From NCBI GenBank assembly GCA_002482005.1, contig DLFD01000031.1, positions 1-64,000 on the forward strand: 64,000 bases of DNA, in the 5' to 3' direction. Position numbers and translations under genes: made by a program. Under the pieces are notes generated by a model. The model worked only from the letters and a program-made list of their open reading frames with translations. It made no database searches and had not been told where the DNA came from. Source of the DNA: Lachnospiraceae bacterium UBA7729 (lineage in GTDB: Bacteria > Bacillota > Clostridia > Lachnospirales > Lachnospiraceae). Positions 1 through 7,984 of the stretch are shown here, in pieces; within the stretch, counting starts at the first letter, position 1; every line of letters begins with the position of its first letter.

Positions 1-41
1 AGAACAGCTGTGAACAGTAACAAATATTTATAAAAAATCAG

Positions 42-70
42 TTGCATTTTCAGTCGTCCCGTGTTATATT
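42..70 (+). promoter_or_regulatory. Sigma-A type promoter for the tRNA pair
   Basis: TTGCAT at 42-47 and TATATT at 65-70 are separated by 17 bp. The -10 lies 28 bp before the first tRNA, so it probably drives both tRNA genes. Seen directly; its use is inferred. Confidence 0.6.
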
Positions 71-98
71 ATGCGAGTCGACACGAGATACAAAACAT

Positions 99-170
99 GG
101 TTCCTTGGTCAAGCGGCTAAGACGTCGCCCTCTCACGGCGAAAACGGGAGTTCGATTCTCCCAGGAACTA
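99..170 (+). tRNA. tRNA-Glu(CTC)
   Basis: A 72-nt cloverleaf can be drawn by eye. The 7-bp acceptor stem ends in a G-U pair at position 1-72, the anticodon stem is TCGCC/GGCGA, and the loop at 130-136 carries anticodon CTC at 132-134. The T arm contains GTTCGATTC. No CCA is encoded. It is followed directly by a short hairpin and then by tRNA-Val. Confidence 0.93.
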
Positions 171-172
171 TT

Positions 173-205
173 ACCCGTCATCAACATAGATGGCGGGTTT
201 CTTTA
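173..205 (+). terminator. Hairpin between the two tRNA genes
   Basis: A 10-bp stem (173-182 with 189-198, one T-G wobble) is followed by a T-rich tail. It could be an intrinsic terminator or a processing signal between the two tRNAs. Confidence 0.5.
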
Positions 206-217
206 TAAATAACGTTT

Positions 218-291
218 GGAATCGTAGCTCAGCCGGGATGAGCGTTCGCCTCACACGCGAAAGGTCAGGAGTTCGAGCCTCCTCGGTTCCA
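218..291 (+). tRNA. tRNA-Val(CAC)
   Basis: A 74-nt cloverleaf with acceptor stem GGAATCG/CGGTTCC, anticodon stem TTCGC/GCGAA and anticodon CAC at 252-254. The T loop is GTTCGAGCC and the discriminator base is A. CCA is not encoded. It probably belongs to the same transcript as the upstream tRNA-Glu. Confidence 0.93.
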
Positions 292-297
292 CTTTGG

Positions 298-327
298 AAG
301 CCCTTGTTTTAAGGGCTTTCTTTTTTT
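298..327 (+). terminator. Intrinsic terminator after the tRNA pair
   Basis: An AAGCCCTT / AAGGGCTT hairpin (298-305 with 311-318) is followed by a run of T at 318-327. It sits 7 bp after tRNA-Val and ends the tRNA transcript. Confidence 0.85.
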
Positions 328-429
328 CTGCACACTTTACCATATTTTCCTGCTCAATTGCTATATCATACTATTTCGCATATGTGTTAAAATGAAAATA
401 CTTTAGAATGTTTATTACCGGAGGGTGCT

Positions 430-1710
430 ATGAGACTGGATAATTGGAGAAAAAGATTCCTGGAGCAGGACTTCCAGAAGGAGCTGGAAGATCTGTATCC
501 GGGAAAGGTGAAGGAGAATCTTCCACGCTATGACCAGCTGCTTGATCTGTTTGCAAAGACATATCCGGAATGCAAAGAAGCAGATGTGAGAATCTTCTCG
601 GCACCAGGCCGCACGGAGATTGGAGGCAACCATACGGACCATGAGCATGGCCGTGTACTTGTTGCGTCCGTGGACCTTGACACGATTGCTGCTGCAGTGC
701 CTGCGGATGACGGAAAGGTGTCGATCCTGTCAGAAGGATATCCGATGTGTACGATCGATCTTTCGGACATGGGGGTCCACAAGGAGGAGGTCAACACGAC
801 AGCGGCTCTGATCCGCGGAGTCGTGAAGAGATTCATGGATCTGGGATGCCCGGTGAAAGGGTTCCGAGCTGTGTGCACAAGTGCAGTCCTTCCGGGATCC
901 GGAATCAGTTCCTCTGCCGCATTTGAGGTCCTTGTTGGCAATATCGTCAACGGCCTATTCAATGAGGGCAGGACCGATGCCGTCGAGATCGCTCAGATCG
1001 GCCAGTATGCTGAGAATGTCTACTTCGGGAAGCCGTCAGGTCTGATGGATCAGACGGCATCTTCTGTCGGGAATATTCTGACGATCGATTTTGCTGATCC
1101 GGAGAAGCCAGTCGTCCGCAAGCTGGATGTCGACTTTGATAAGACAGGCTATAAACTTGTCATCATCAATTGCTGGGCAAGTCATGCAGACCTTACTGAT
1201 GAGTATGCCGCTGTTCCGGTTGAAGAGCAGAAGGTAGCAGGATTCTTCGGAAAGACGGTTCTGAATGATGTTCCGAAGCAGGAGTTCATGGTTCATATTC
1301 CGGAGCTTAGAAAGCAGTTCGGAGACAGGGCTGTGCTTAGATCAATCCATTACTATGCAGATACCGCAAGGGTCCCAAAGCAGGCCGAAGCTCTGGAGAA
1401 GGGAGATATTGATACGTTCCTTGAGCTCGTGAAGGAATCCGGAAGATCCAGCTGGATGTATCTTCAGAACATAGTTCCGTGCGGAGCCAATGAGCATCAG
1501 GAGATGGCTATCGCTCTTGCGCTTTGTGATGAACTCCTTCAGGGGAGAGGATCATTCAGGGTCCACGGCGGTGGATTTGCAGGTACCTGCCAGGCATTTG
1601 TACCGGATGATATGATCGATTCCTTCGTCGGGAGGATGGATCAGCTTCTTGGGGAAGGAAGCTGCCATGTGCTGAGCATCCGTCCGGTAGGAGGGACCGA
1701 GGTAGTCTGA
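430..1710 (+). CDS. galK: Galactokinase
   Basis: This enzyme phosphorylates galactose at C1 with ATP, the first step of the Leloir pathway in the cytoplasm. The 426-residue protein has the galactokinase signature near residues 58-71 (RTEIGGNHTDHEHG), the GHMP ATP-binding glycine/serine motif near 155-167 (LPGSGISSSAAFE), the catalytic-base region GLMDQTASSVG, and a C-terminal HGGGFAGT motif. The length fits the family. GGAGGG lies a few bases before ATG 430. It is followed by galE 72 bp downstream, so the pair channels galactose towards UDP-glucose. No galT (uridylyltransferase) is seen in the window. Confidence 0.96.
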   Translation: MRLDNWRKRFLEQDFQKELEDLYPGKVKENLPRYDQLLDLFAKTYPECKEADVRIFSAPGRTEIGGNHTDHEHGRVLVASVDLDTIAAAVPADDGKVSILSEGYPMCTIDLSDMGVHKEEVNTTAALIRGVVKRFMDLGCPVKGFRAVCTSAVLPGSGISSSAAFEVLVGNIVNGLFNEGRTDAVEIAQIGQYAENVYFGKPSGLMDQTASSVGNILTIDFADPEKPVVRKLDVDFDKTGYKLVIINCWASHADLTDEYAAVPVEEQKVAGFFGKTVLNDVPKQEFMVHIPELRKQFGDRAVLRSIHYYADTARVPKQAEALEKGDIDTFLELVKESGRSSWMYLQNIVPCGANEHQEMAIALALCDELLQGRGSFRVHGGGFAGTCQAFVPDDMIDSFVGRMDQLLGEGSCHVLSIRPVGGTEVV

Positions 1711-1782
1711 TCAGGGTGAAAGATCCCGGGACAGGAACCGGGTTTTAATAGTAGCAATCAACCACTCAGGAGGGTATGTACA

Positions 1783-2799
1783 ATGAGAATTCTGGTAACC
1801 GGCGGTGCGGGCTTTATCGGAAGCCACACCTGCGTTGAGCTGCTGAATGCAGGCTATGAGGTAACCGTTGTCGATAACCTTTACAATGCCAGCGAGAAAG
1901 CTATGGACCGTGTCAGACAGATCACGGGGAAAGACCTCACATTCGTAAAAGGCGATGTTCTCGATAAAGTGTGTCTTGATAAGATCTTCGAAGATCAGAA
2001 GATCGACGCTGTGATCCATTTTGCAGGGCTGAAAGCTGTCGGCGAGTCCGTCCGAAAGCCGGTCGAATATTATAACAACAACATCACCGGAACGCTTACC
2101 CTGATCGAAAGCATGAGGAGCCACGGAGTCAAGAATATCATCTTCTCCTCCAGCGCTACCGTATACGGAGATCCGGCATTTGTCCCGATCACCGAAGAGT
2201 GCCCGAAGGGAACCTGCACCAATCCATACGGATGGACCAAGTGGATGCTGGAACAGATCCTGATTGATGTCCAGAAAGCAGATCCGGAATGGAACGTCAT
2301 TCTGCTGCGCTATTTCAACCCGATCGGAGCTCATCCGTCAGGACTGATCGGAGAGGACCCGAAGGGCATCCCGAACAATCTGGTTCCGTATATCGCGCAG
2401 GTTGCGATCGGCAAACTCAAAGAGCTGTCCGTCTTTGGGGATGATTATGATACACCGGATGGAACCGGAGTCAGAGACTACATTCATGTTGTGGACCTGG
2501 CAAGGGGACATGTCAATGCGATTCGAAAGTTTGCAGACAACGAGGGCGTTTCCATCTATAATCTGGGTACCGGACATGGCTATTCCGTACTTGATGTCGT
2601 CAAGGCATTCGGTAAGGCATGCGGACATGAGATCCCTTATGTCATCAAGCCGAGAAGAGCAGGCGACATCGCTACCTGCTACTGCGATCCGGACAAGGCC
2701 TATAAAGAGCTCGGCTGGAAGGCACAGTACGGGATCGAGGATATGTGCCGGGATTCCTGGAACTGGCAGCAGAAGAACCCGAACGGTTACAATGACTGA
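1783..2799 (+). CDS. galE: UDP-glucose 4-epimerase
   Basis: This NAD-dependent short-chain dehydrogenase interconverts UDP-galactose and UDP-glucose, which completes galactose catabolism and also supplies UDP-galactose for surface glycans. The 338-residue product opens with the Rossmann motif VTGGAGFIGSH and has the catalytic YxxxK pair as Y149 and K153 (YGWTK). An SSSATVYG motif supplies the catalytic serine/threonine. AGGAGGG is well spaced before ATG 1783. It lies behind galK, separated by 72 bp with a weak CCCGG/CCGGG hairpin (1724-1742), and is followed by a strong terminator hairpin. Confidence 0.96.
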   Translation: MRILVTGGAGFIGSHTCVELLNAGYEVTVVDNLYNASEKAMDRVRQITGKDLTFVKGDVLDKVCLDKIFEDQKIDAVIHFAGLKAVGESVRKPVEYYNNNITGTLTLIESMRSHGVKNIIFSSSATVYGDPAFVPITEECPKGTCTNPYGWTKWMLEQILIDVQKADPEWNVILLRYFNPIGAHPSGLIGEDPKGIPNNLVPYIAQVAIGKLKELSVFGDDYDTPDGTGVRDYIHVVDLARGHVNAIRKFADNEGVSIYNLGTGHGYSVLDVVKAFGKACGHEIPYVIKPRRAGDIATCYCDPDKAYKELGWKAQYGIEDMCRDSWNWQQKNPNGYND

Positions 2800-2849
2800 T
2801 CCGGAAAGCTGACGCCGATATCAGGCACCGGAACTGGTCAGATGTAATT

Positions 2850-2879
2850 TTGACATTACAAACGGATATCGTGTATAAT
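2850..2879 (+). promoter_or_regulatory. Consensus promoter between galE and prmA
   Basis: TTGACA at 2850-2855 and TATAAT at 2874-2879 are 18 bp apart and both match consensus exactly. The -10 directly abuts a terminator-like hairpin at 2880. The start of transcription would fall inside that hairpin, so the RNA from this promoter would escape termination. It may drive prmA and the genes downstream, or a leader RNA. Confidence 0.6.
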
Positions 2880-2915
2880 GGCTGGTACTGTATTCTGGCA
2901 GTACCGGCCATTTTT
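2880..2915 (+). terminator. Terminator downstream of galE
   Basis: GGCTGGTACTG at 2880-2890 pairs with CAGTACCGGCC at 2899-2909 (11 bp, one G-T pair), followed by five T. It lies 80 bp after the galE stop codon. Confidence 0.75.
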
Positions 2916-3195
2916 ATTATGGAAGCTGCGAAGCAATCCGTGCGTCAGAATGTGTGCCAGAAGGGACTTTTGGCACACGCATCATCTTGATGCTAGGGTC
3001 AAAAGGTCATAATCCGCGTCGTGCTTGCACGTAAGCGGTTATGACCTTGGGACCCGCATGACACCGAGCATGTAGGAATTTGCATATGCAAATTCCGGGA
3101 GTGCGAGGTGGCATAGGATTGCGAGAGTTGCGAAGCAACGAAGCAATCCGCATCAACAGTTGGGGTCAAAAGGTACTTTTGACCCCAACATCATC
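2916..3195. repeat. Intergenic region packed with stem-loop and repeat elements
   Basis: This stretch holds no gene. It contains a GTGTGCCA/TGGCACAC hairpin near 2950, a long imperfect stem around 2996-3053 (GGTCATAA with TTATGACC), a palindrome GAATTTGCATATGCAAATTC near 3076-3095, and a perfect 14-bp stem with a 3-nt loop at 3159-3189, some 15 bp before the prmA ribosome-binding site. The words 'GGTCAAAAGGT' and 'GCGAAGCAATCCG' each occur twice. It looks like a mosaic of dispersed intergenic repeats or a structured leader. Confidence 0.6.
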
Positions 3196-3213
3196 ATCTT
3201 ATGAGGAAAAGAT

Positions 3214-4167
3214 ATGAAGTGGAAAAAGTTCAGACTGAAGACGCTGTCCTCGGCGGAAGATATCGTGATCGAAGCTCTTTATGAGGCAGGTGTCCAGGGA
3301 GCGGAGATTGAGGATCATGTGCCTCTTTCCGAGAGCGATCTTCAGCAGATGTTCGTGGATATCCCGCTTCCCGCGGGGAAGGATGACGGGACTGCTTATC
3401 TGGATTTTTATCTGGATGAAGATGAAGATTCGGAACCTGTCCTTAAGAAGGTCAGGGAGAAGCTTGATGAGCTGAGGCAGTTCTCAGACATCGGACCATG
3501 CACCATCGAGGAAGGCGAGACCGACGACAAGGACTGGATCAATAACTGGAAGAAATACTTCCATAAGTTCAAGGTGGATGATATGCTGATCATTCCTTCC
3601 TGGCAGCAGGTTGAGCCGGAAGATCATGCATCCATGGTCCTTCATATCGACCCGGGAACTGCTTTCGGAACTGGCATGCATGAGACGACGCAGCTCTGTA
3701 TGAGACAGCTGAAGAAGTATGTGACGCCGGATACGGAGCTCCTCGATGTAGGAACCGGAAGCGGGATCCTGTCTATCGTTGCTCTGAAGCTTGGAGCAAA
3801 GCATGCAGTCGGAACAGATCTGGATCCCTGCGCCGTCGATGCCGTGAAAGATAATCTGGACGCTAATGATGTTCCGCCTGACTCCATGGATATGGTGCTT
3901 GGAAATCTGATCGATGATCAGAAGACCCAGGATACGGTCGGTTATGAAAAATATGATGTCGTCACTGCCAACATTCTGGCAGATGTCCTGATCGCAATGA
4001 CACCGGAAGTGGTACCGGCTATGAAAAAAGGCGGCATCTATATTACGTCCGGAATCCTCGATGAGAGACAAAAGGATGTCGAGGATGCGATCCGGAGGGC
4101 AGGTCTTGAAGTGGCTGAGATCACCCATCAGAATGAATGGGTCTGCATCACGGCAAGGAAGAACTGA
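3214..4167 (+). CDS. prmA: Ribosomal protein L11 methyltransferase
   Basis: PrmA uses S-adenosylmethionine to trimethylate residues of ribosomal protein L11. The 317-residue protein has the family-specific segment DPGTAFGTGMHETT, then SAM motif I as LLDVGTGSGILSI, and the NILADVL motif later in the fold. The N-terminal third is the L11-recognition domain. GAGGA precedes ATG 3214. It is followed by rsmE about 40 bp downstream, a pairing common in Firmicutes, so both act on ribosome modification. Confidence 0.95.
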   Translation: MKWKKFRLKTLSSAEDIVIEALYEAGVQGAEIEDHVPLSESDLQQMFVDIPLPAGKDDGTAYLDFYLDEDEDSEPVLKKVREKLDELRQFSDIGPCTIEEGETDDKDWINNWKKYFHKFKVDDMLIIPSWQQVEPEDHASMVLHIDPGTAFGTGMHETTQLCMRQLKKYVTPDTELLDVGTGSGILSIVALKLGAKHAVGTDLDPCAVDAVKDNLDANDVPPDSMDMVLGNLIDDQKTQDTVGYEKYDVVTANILADVLIAMTPEVVPAMKKGGIYITSGILDERQKDVEDAIRRAGLEVAEITHQNEWVCITARKN

Positions 4168-4209
4168 GGGGCGTCAGCAGCAGGTCAGCTGTGCAGATTG
4201 AGGAAATCT

Positions 4210-4965
4210 ATGTATCGTTTCTTTGTACTGCCCGAAAATATCGATGAAACTGCAGGGATGATCCGGATAGAGGGAGAGGACGTGAATCATATCCGTTCTG
4301 CCCTTCGGATGCGGCCAGGAGAAGAAGTGCTGCTCTGTACGGGGAGACAGGATGATCCTGTGGACTACCTCTGCAGGATCGTTTCCTTTTCTGAAGGGGA
4401 AGTTTCAGCGAAGATCGCTGAGAAGAGAAGATCCGCAGCGGAACTTTCGTCCAGACTTTATCTGTTCCAGGGACTTCCGAAAGCAGATAAGCTTGAATCC
4501 ATCATTCAGAAAAGTGTGGAGCTTGGGGTATATGAGATCATCCCGACGGTTATGTCGAGATGCATCGTGAAGCTGGATGAAAAGAAGGCAGCAAAGAAGA
4601 CAGCGCGCTGGAATGCCATTGCGCTGTCGGCTGCAAAGCAGTCTAAGCGGGGAATCATTCCCTCGGTGAAAAAGCCATTCAGCTTCAGGGATGCGCTTGA
4701 TGCAGCGTCAGGGCTTGATCATGTGATCGTTCCTTATGAAGATGCGAGGGGTATCTTACATACGAAGGAAGTCTTTTCGTCCCTGAAACCAGGAGAAGAC
4801 GCCGGAATCTTTATCGGACCGGAAGGCGGGTTTTCGGAGAGGGAGATCGATGAACTGAAAGGGATCGGGGCAGAGACCGTGACACTGGGACACCGTATCC
4901 TGAGGACGGAGACGGCCGGACCTGCCATCCTTTCCATGCTGATGCTGCAGCTTGAGTCAGACTGA
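4210..4965 (+). CDS. rsmE: 16S rRNA m3U1498 methyltransferase
   Basis: RsmE is a SPOUT-fold methyltransferase that makes N3-methyluridine at 16S rRNA position 1498. The 251-residue protein starts MYRFFV, has a PUA-like N-terminus and carries the C-terminal knot motifs GPEGGFSEREIDE and LGHRILRTETA. ATG 4210 is chosen because GAGGA lies 5 bp upstream; a TTG at 4198 would add four residues but overlaps that site. It is in a likely operon with prmA before it and the cysteine desulfurase 27 bp after. Confidence 0.94.
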   Translation: MYRFFVLPENIDETAGMIRIEGEDVNHIRSALRMRPGEEVLLCTGRQDDPVDYLCRIVSFSEGEVSAKIAEKRRSAAELSSRLYLFQGLPKADKLESIIQKSVELGVYEIIPTVMSRCIVKLDEKKAAKKTARWNAIALSAAKQSKRGIIPSVKKPFSFRDALDAASGLDHVIVPYEDARGILHTKEVFSSLKPGEDAGIFIGPEGGFSEREIDELKGIGAETVTLGHRILRTETAGPAILSMLMLQLESD

Positions 4966-4992
4966 GAAGTATATGAAGTAAGAAGGACCAAT

Positions 4993-6144
4993 ATGGAAGC
5001 ATATCTTGACAATTCGGCTACCACGAAGGCCTCGGAAGCCGTGAAGGACATAGTAGTGAAGACAATGACGGCAGACTACGGAAATCCGTCATCGATGCAT
5101 CAGAAAGGTGTGGACGCCGAGAGATATGTGCGTGAGGCAAGGGAACGGATCGCAAAGACTCTGAAGGTCGACGACCGGGAGATCTTCTTCACGTCCGGCG
5201 GCACCGAGTCCAACAACTGGGCGCTGATCGGAGGAGCACTTGCAAACAGAAGGGCTGGAAACCACATCATCACGACCGCAGTAGAGCATGCAGCAGTCCT
5301 GCAGCCGCTCACATTTCTTCAGGAGATGGGATTCCGTATCACATTTCTTCCGGTCGATGAACATGGTCACATCAGCCTGGAAGATCTGAAAAGAGAACTC
5401 TGCAGGGATACGATCCTTGTCTCCACCATGTACGTGAACAATGAGATCGGGGCAGTAGAGCCGGTTGAGGAAGCCGCGAAGATCGTCAAGGAATACAATC
5501 CGGACATCCTTTATCATGTTGATGCCATACAGGCTTACGGAAAATACCGGATCTATCCAAGAAAGCTCGGGATCGATATGCTGTCGGTGAGCGGGCATAA
5601 GATCCACGGACCGAAGGGCAGCGGTTTTCTGTATATCCGCGACAAGGCAAAAGTGAAGCCTTATATCTATGGAGGCGGCCAGCAGAGGGGCATGAGGTCA
5701 GGAACGGAAAATGTTCCCGGCGCCGCCGGGCTCGGCGTTGCAGCGATGGAGGCTTACACGGATTTTGATGCCAAGATCGCGAAGATGAGAGAATGCAAGA
5801 AGAGGCTTATCGACGGCCTGAACCAGATCGATGGCGCCTATGTAATATCGCAGCTTGAGGAAGCACCCCAGATCGTCAGCTGTTCTTTCCCCGGGGTCCG
5901 TTCCGAAGTGCTCCTTCACGCTCTTGAGGAGAAAGGGGTGTATGTGTCTTCCGGTTCGGCCTGCTCTTCCAATAAAAAGGTTCCGGTGAGTACGGTCCTC
6001 CAGGAGATCCATCTGAAGCCTGAGAGGCAGGATTCCACGATCCGGTTCAGCTTCAGCGACTGGACGACGACGGAAGAGATCGACTATGCGCTTCGGTGTC
6101 TGAAGGAACTGCTTCCGGTCCTCAGGAGATTTACGAGACGATAA
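4993..6144 (+). CDS. Cysteine desulfurase (NifS/IscS-like, ThiI partner)
   Basis: This PLP enzyme takes sulfur from cysteine as a persulfide. The 383-residue protein has the PLP lysine K203 in SGHKIHGPKG and the catalytic loop cysteine C324 in SSGSACSS. Both fit the class I NifS/IscS group. It lies 15 bp before thiI, the same pairing as nifZ-thiI in Bacillus subtilis, where the desulfurase hands sulfur straight to ThiI. A role in tRNA 4-thiouridine (and possibly thiamine) formation is therefore inferred from context rather than a general iron-sulfur role. Confidence 0.93.
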   Translation: MEAYLDNSATTKASEAVKDIVVKTMTADYGNPSSMHQKGVDAERYVREARERIAKTLKVDDREIFFTSGGTESNNWALIGGALANRRAGNHIITTAVEHAAVLQPLTFLQEMGFRITFLPVDEHGHISLEDLKRELCRDTILVSTMYVNNEIGAVEPVEEAAKIVKEYNPDILYHVDAIQAYGKYRIYPRKLGIDMLSVSGHKIHGPKGSGFLYIRDKAKVKPYIYGGGQQRGMRSGTENVPGAAGLGVAAMEAYTDFDAKIAKMRECKKRLIDGLNQIDGAYVISQLEEAPQIVSCSFPGVRSEVLLHALEEKGVYVSSGSACSSNKKVPVSTVLQEIHLKPERQDSTIRFSFSDWTTTEEIDYALRCLKELLPVLRRFTRR

Positions 6145-6159
6145 AGAAAGGAAAACGGC

Positions 6160-7407
6160 ATGTTTTACAAGACATTTCTGATCAAATATGGTGAGATCGG
6201 CGTCAAGGGCAAGAATCGTGCTGCCTTCGAGGATGCGCTCGTAAAGCAGGTGAAGATCGCCCTGGCACGTGTCGACGGTGAATTCCATGTCTGGAAAGAG
6301 CAGGGAAGGATCATTGCAGATGTTCTCGGAGATGAGGGAAGCTGCGACTATGATGAAGTCATCAAAGAGCTGCAGACGGTGTTCGGGATCGTCGGGATCT
6401 GTCCGGTCGTGAAAGCGCCGCTTGGAACGCCCGAAGAGATTGCTCCTTATGTGATCGACTTCCTTGCTGAGACGTATCATCTCAAGGTGGATGAGAACTG
6501 GAGAGAGAAGCAGGGGGAAGAGCTGGACGGACCGGAGGATAGTCTCACATTCAAAGTCCATTCAAGACGGGCAAACAAGCAGTATCCGGTCGCTTCCATG
6601 GATGTGAACGCTTACCTGGGCGAGAAGATCCTCGATGCTTTTCCGAAGCAGGTCCGCGTTGATGTACATGACCCGAAGCTGATGCTTTACGTGGAGCTCC
6701 GCGATGAGGTGTTCATCTATTCGCAGATCATTCCGGGACCAGGAGGGATGCCTCTCGGGACAAATGGGTCAGCGATGCTTTGTCTGTCAGGCGGGATCGA
6801 TTCCCCGGTCGCGGGCTGGATGATCGCAAAGAGAGGCGTTACGATCGATGCCACCTACTTCCATGCTCCGCCTTATACCAGTGAGAGAGCAAAGCAGAAG
6901 GTTGTGGATCTGGCAAAGATCATCTCCAGGTATACTGGTCCGATCAGGCTTCATGTGGTGAACTTCACGGATATTCAGCTGGCGATCTATGAGAAGTGTC
7001 CGCACGATGAACTGACCATCATCATGAGAAGATACATGATGCGGATCGCAGAACATATTGCGAAAGAGGATGGCTGCCAGGGACTGATCACCGGCGAGAG
7101 CCTGGGACAGGTTGCCAGTCAGACCATGCAGAGCCTTGTCTGCACCGATGAGGTCTGTTCGATCCCGGTATTCCGTCCGCTGATCGGATTCGACAAGCAG
7201 GATATCATCGACCTCTCCGTGAAGATCGGAGCCTACGATACATCGATCCTTCCTTATGAGGACTGCTGCACGATCTTTGTCGCAAAGCATCCGGTCACCA
7301 AGCCCAGACTTGATGTCATCAAGCGTTCTGAGACAAAGCTTGACGATGTGATCGATGAGCTGATGGAGAAAGCGATCTCCACGACTGAAGTGATCGAGGT
7401 CGGATGA
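6160..7407 (+). CDS. thiI: tRNA 4-thiouridine synthase ThiI
   Basis: ThiI adenylates and thiolates U8 of tRNA and can also serve thiamine thiazole synthesis. The 415-residue protein has an N-terminal ferredoxin-like/THUMP region (about 1-170) and a PP-loop ATPase motif at about residue 209 (SGGIDSPVAGWM). It ends without the C-terminal rhodanese domain found in enterobacterial ThiI. That short form is typical of Firmicutes and depends on a dedicated cysteine desulfurase, which is encoded directly upstream. Confidence 0.95.
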   Translation: MFYKTFLIKYGEIGVKGKNRAAFEDALVKQVKIALARVDGEFHVWKEQGRIIADVLGDEGSCDYDEVIKELQTVFGIVGICPVVKAPLGTPEEIAPYVIDFLAETYHLKVDENWREKQGEELDGPEDSLTFKVHSRRANKQYPVASMDVNAYLGEKILDAFPKQVRVDVHDPKLMLYVELRDEVFIYSQIIPGPGGMPLGTNGSAMLCLSGGIDSPVAGWMIAKRGVTIDATYFHAPPYTSERAKQKVVDLAKIISRYTGPIRLHVVNFTDIQLAIYEKCPHDELTIIMRRYMMRIAEHIAKEDGCQGLITGESLGQVASQTMQSLVCTDEVCSIPVFRPLIGFDKQDIIDLSVKIGAYDTSILPYEDCCTIFVAKHPVTKPRLDVIKRSETKLDDVIDELMEKAISTTEVIEVG

Positions 7408-7421
7408 AGAGGGCTGAAGGA

Positions 7422-7561
7422 ATCGAGTAGGCAGGACTCCGTCCGCCTGCTCGACCCGGCTACGCCGCTATCATCATCTCGTGCGCGGTGCGCGGGAGCT
7501 TGCGACTCGCGGTGCGCGCGCGACACATCTCGTGCGCGGTGCGCGGGAGCTTGCGACTCGC
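7422..7561 (+). repeat. GC-rich intergenic repeat, copy A
   Basis: This non-coding element contains two copies of a 36-nt unit (7475-7510 and 7526-7561) at 51-nt spacing, each starting with CATCTCGTGCGCGGTGCGCG. An imperfect inverted pair (GAGTAGGCAGG with CCGCCTGCTC) precedes them. A second copy in the opposite orientation is at 32013-32133. It fills most of the 7408-7642 gap. Confidence 0.8.
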
Positions 7562-7569
7562 AGCCTTAC

Positions 7570-7598
7570 AAAAAACCGCCGGCAGAGATGCCGGCGGC
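7570..7598 (-). terminator. Terminator of the HPr-like gene
   Basis: CCGCCGGC at 7576-7583 pairs with GCCGGCGG at 7590-7597. The A run at 7570-7575 gives a U tract on the - strand, so this ends the - strand HPr-like gene. Confidence 0.8.
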
Positions 7599-7642
7599 GA
7601 TTGATGATCAGAAAATAACCCTCCAGAAGAAGGGAATACAGG

Positions 7643-7876
7643 TTACTGAACCATGTAAGGCTTCAGAATCTCGAGGATCTTATCAAGGTTCTCCTCGGCA
7701 TGGATGCTGAGATCGATAGGCTTGGAAAGATCCAGGCTGAAGATGCCCATGATAGACTTGGCATCGATCACATATCTTCCGGAAACAAGATCAAAATCAT
7801 TGTCAAACTTTGTAATATCATTCACAAAAGACTTGACTTTATCGATTGAATTCAGAGAAATCTTTACTGTTTTCAT
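7643..7876 (-). CDS. HPr-like domain protein without the phospho-histidine
   Basis: This 77-residue protein has the HPr fold pattern, including AKSIMGIFSLDLSKPI, which matches the Ser-46 helix of HPr. The usual N-terminal active-site motif with His-15 (GxHARPA) is missing; the matching region reads NSIDKVKSF. It therefore cannot be a normal phosphotransferase carrier. Such HPr-like proteins are known in Clostridia, but their role is unclear to me. The start is set at ATG 7876 because GGAGG lies 8 bp upstream. It stands alone on the - strand with its own promoter and terminator. Confidence 0.8.
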   Translation of the reverse strand: MKTVKISLNSIDKVKSFVNDITKFDNDFDLVSGRYVIDAKSIMGIFSLDLSKPIDLSIHAEENLDKILEILKPYMVQ

Positions 7877-7936
7877 CTGTGTGTCCTCCATATTAGTTAT
7901 CTCGCCTGATGATGGATGATTCATACATACAAACTC

Positions 7937-7965
7937 AGTGTATCGTTTCCAAATTCAAAAGTCAA
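7937..7965 (-). promoter_or_regulatory. Promoter of the HPr-like gene
   Basis: On the - strand TTGACT (7965-7960) and TACACT (7942-7937) are 17 bp apart, upstream of the HPr-like start at 7876. It lies in the divergent gap shared with mtaB. Confidence 0.6.
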
Positions 7966-7984
7966 GACAGCAGGAGCCGGGCAT

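Noticed and set aside
7475..7561. CRISPR-like array (two 36-nt repeats)
   Set aside because: Only two units exist, the spacer is 15 nt, and no cas genes are near. It fits a dispersed intergenic repeat better.
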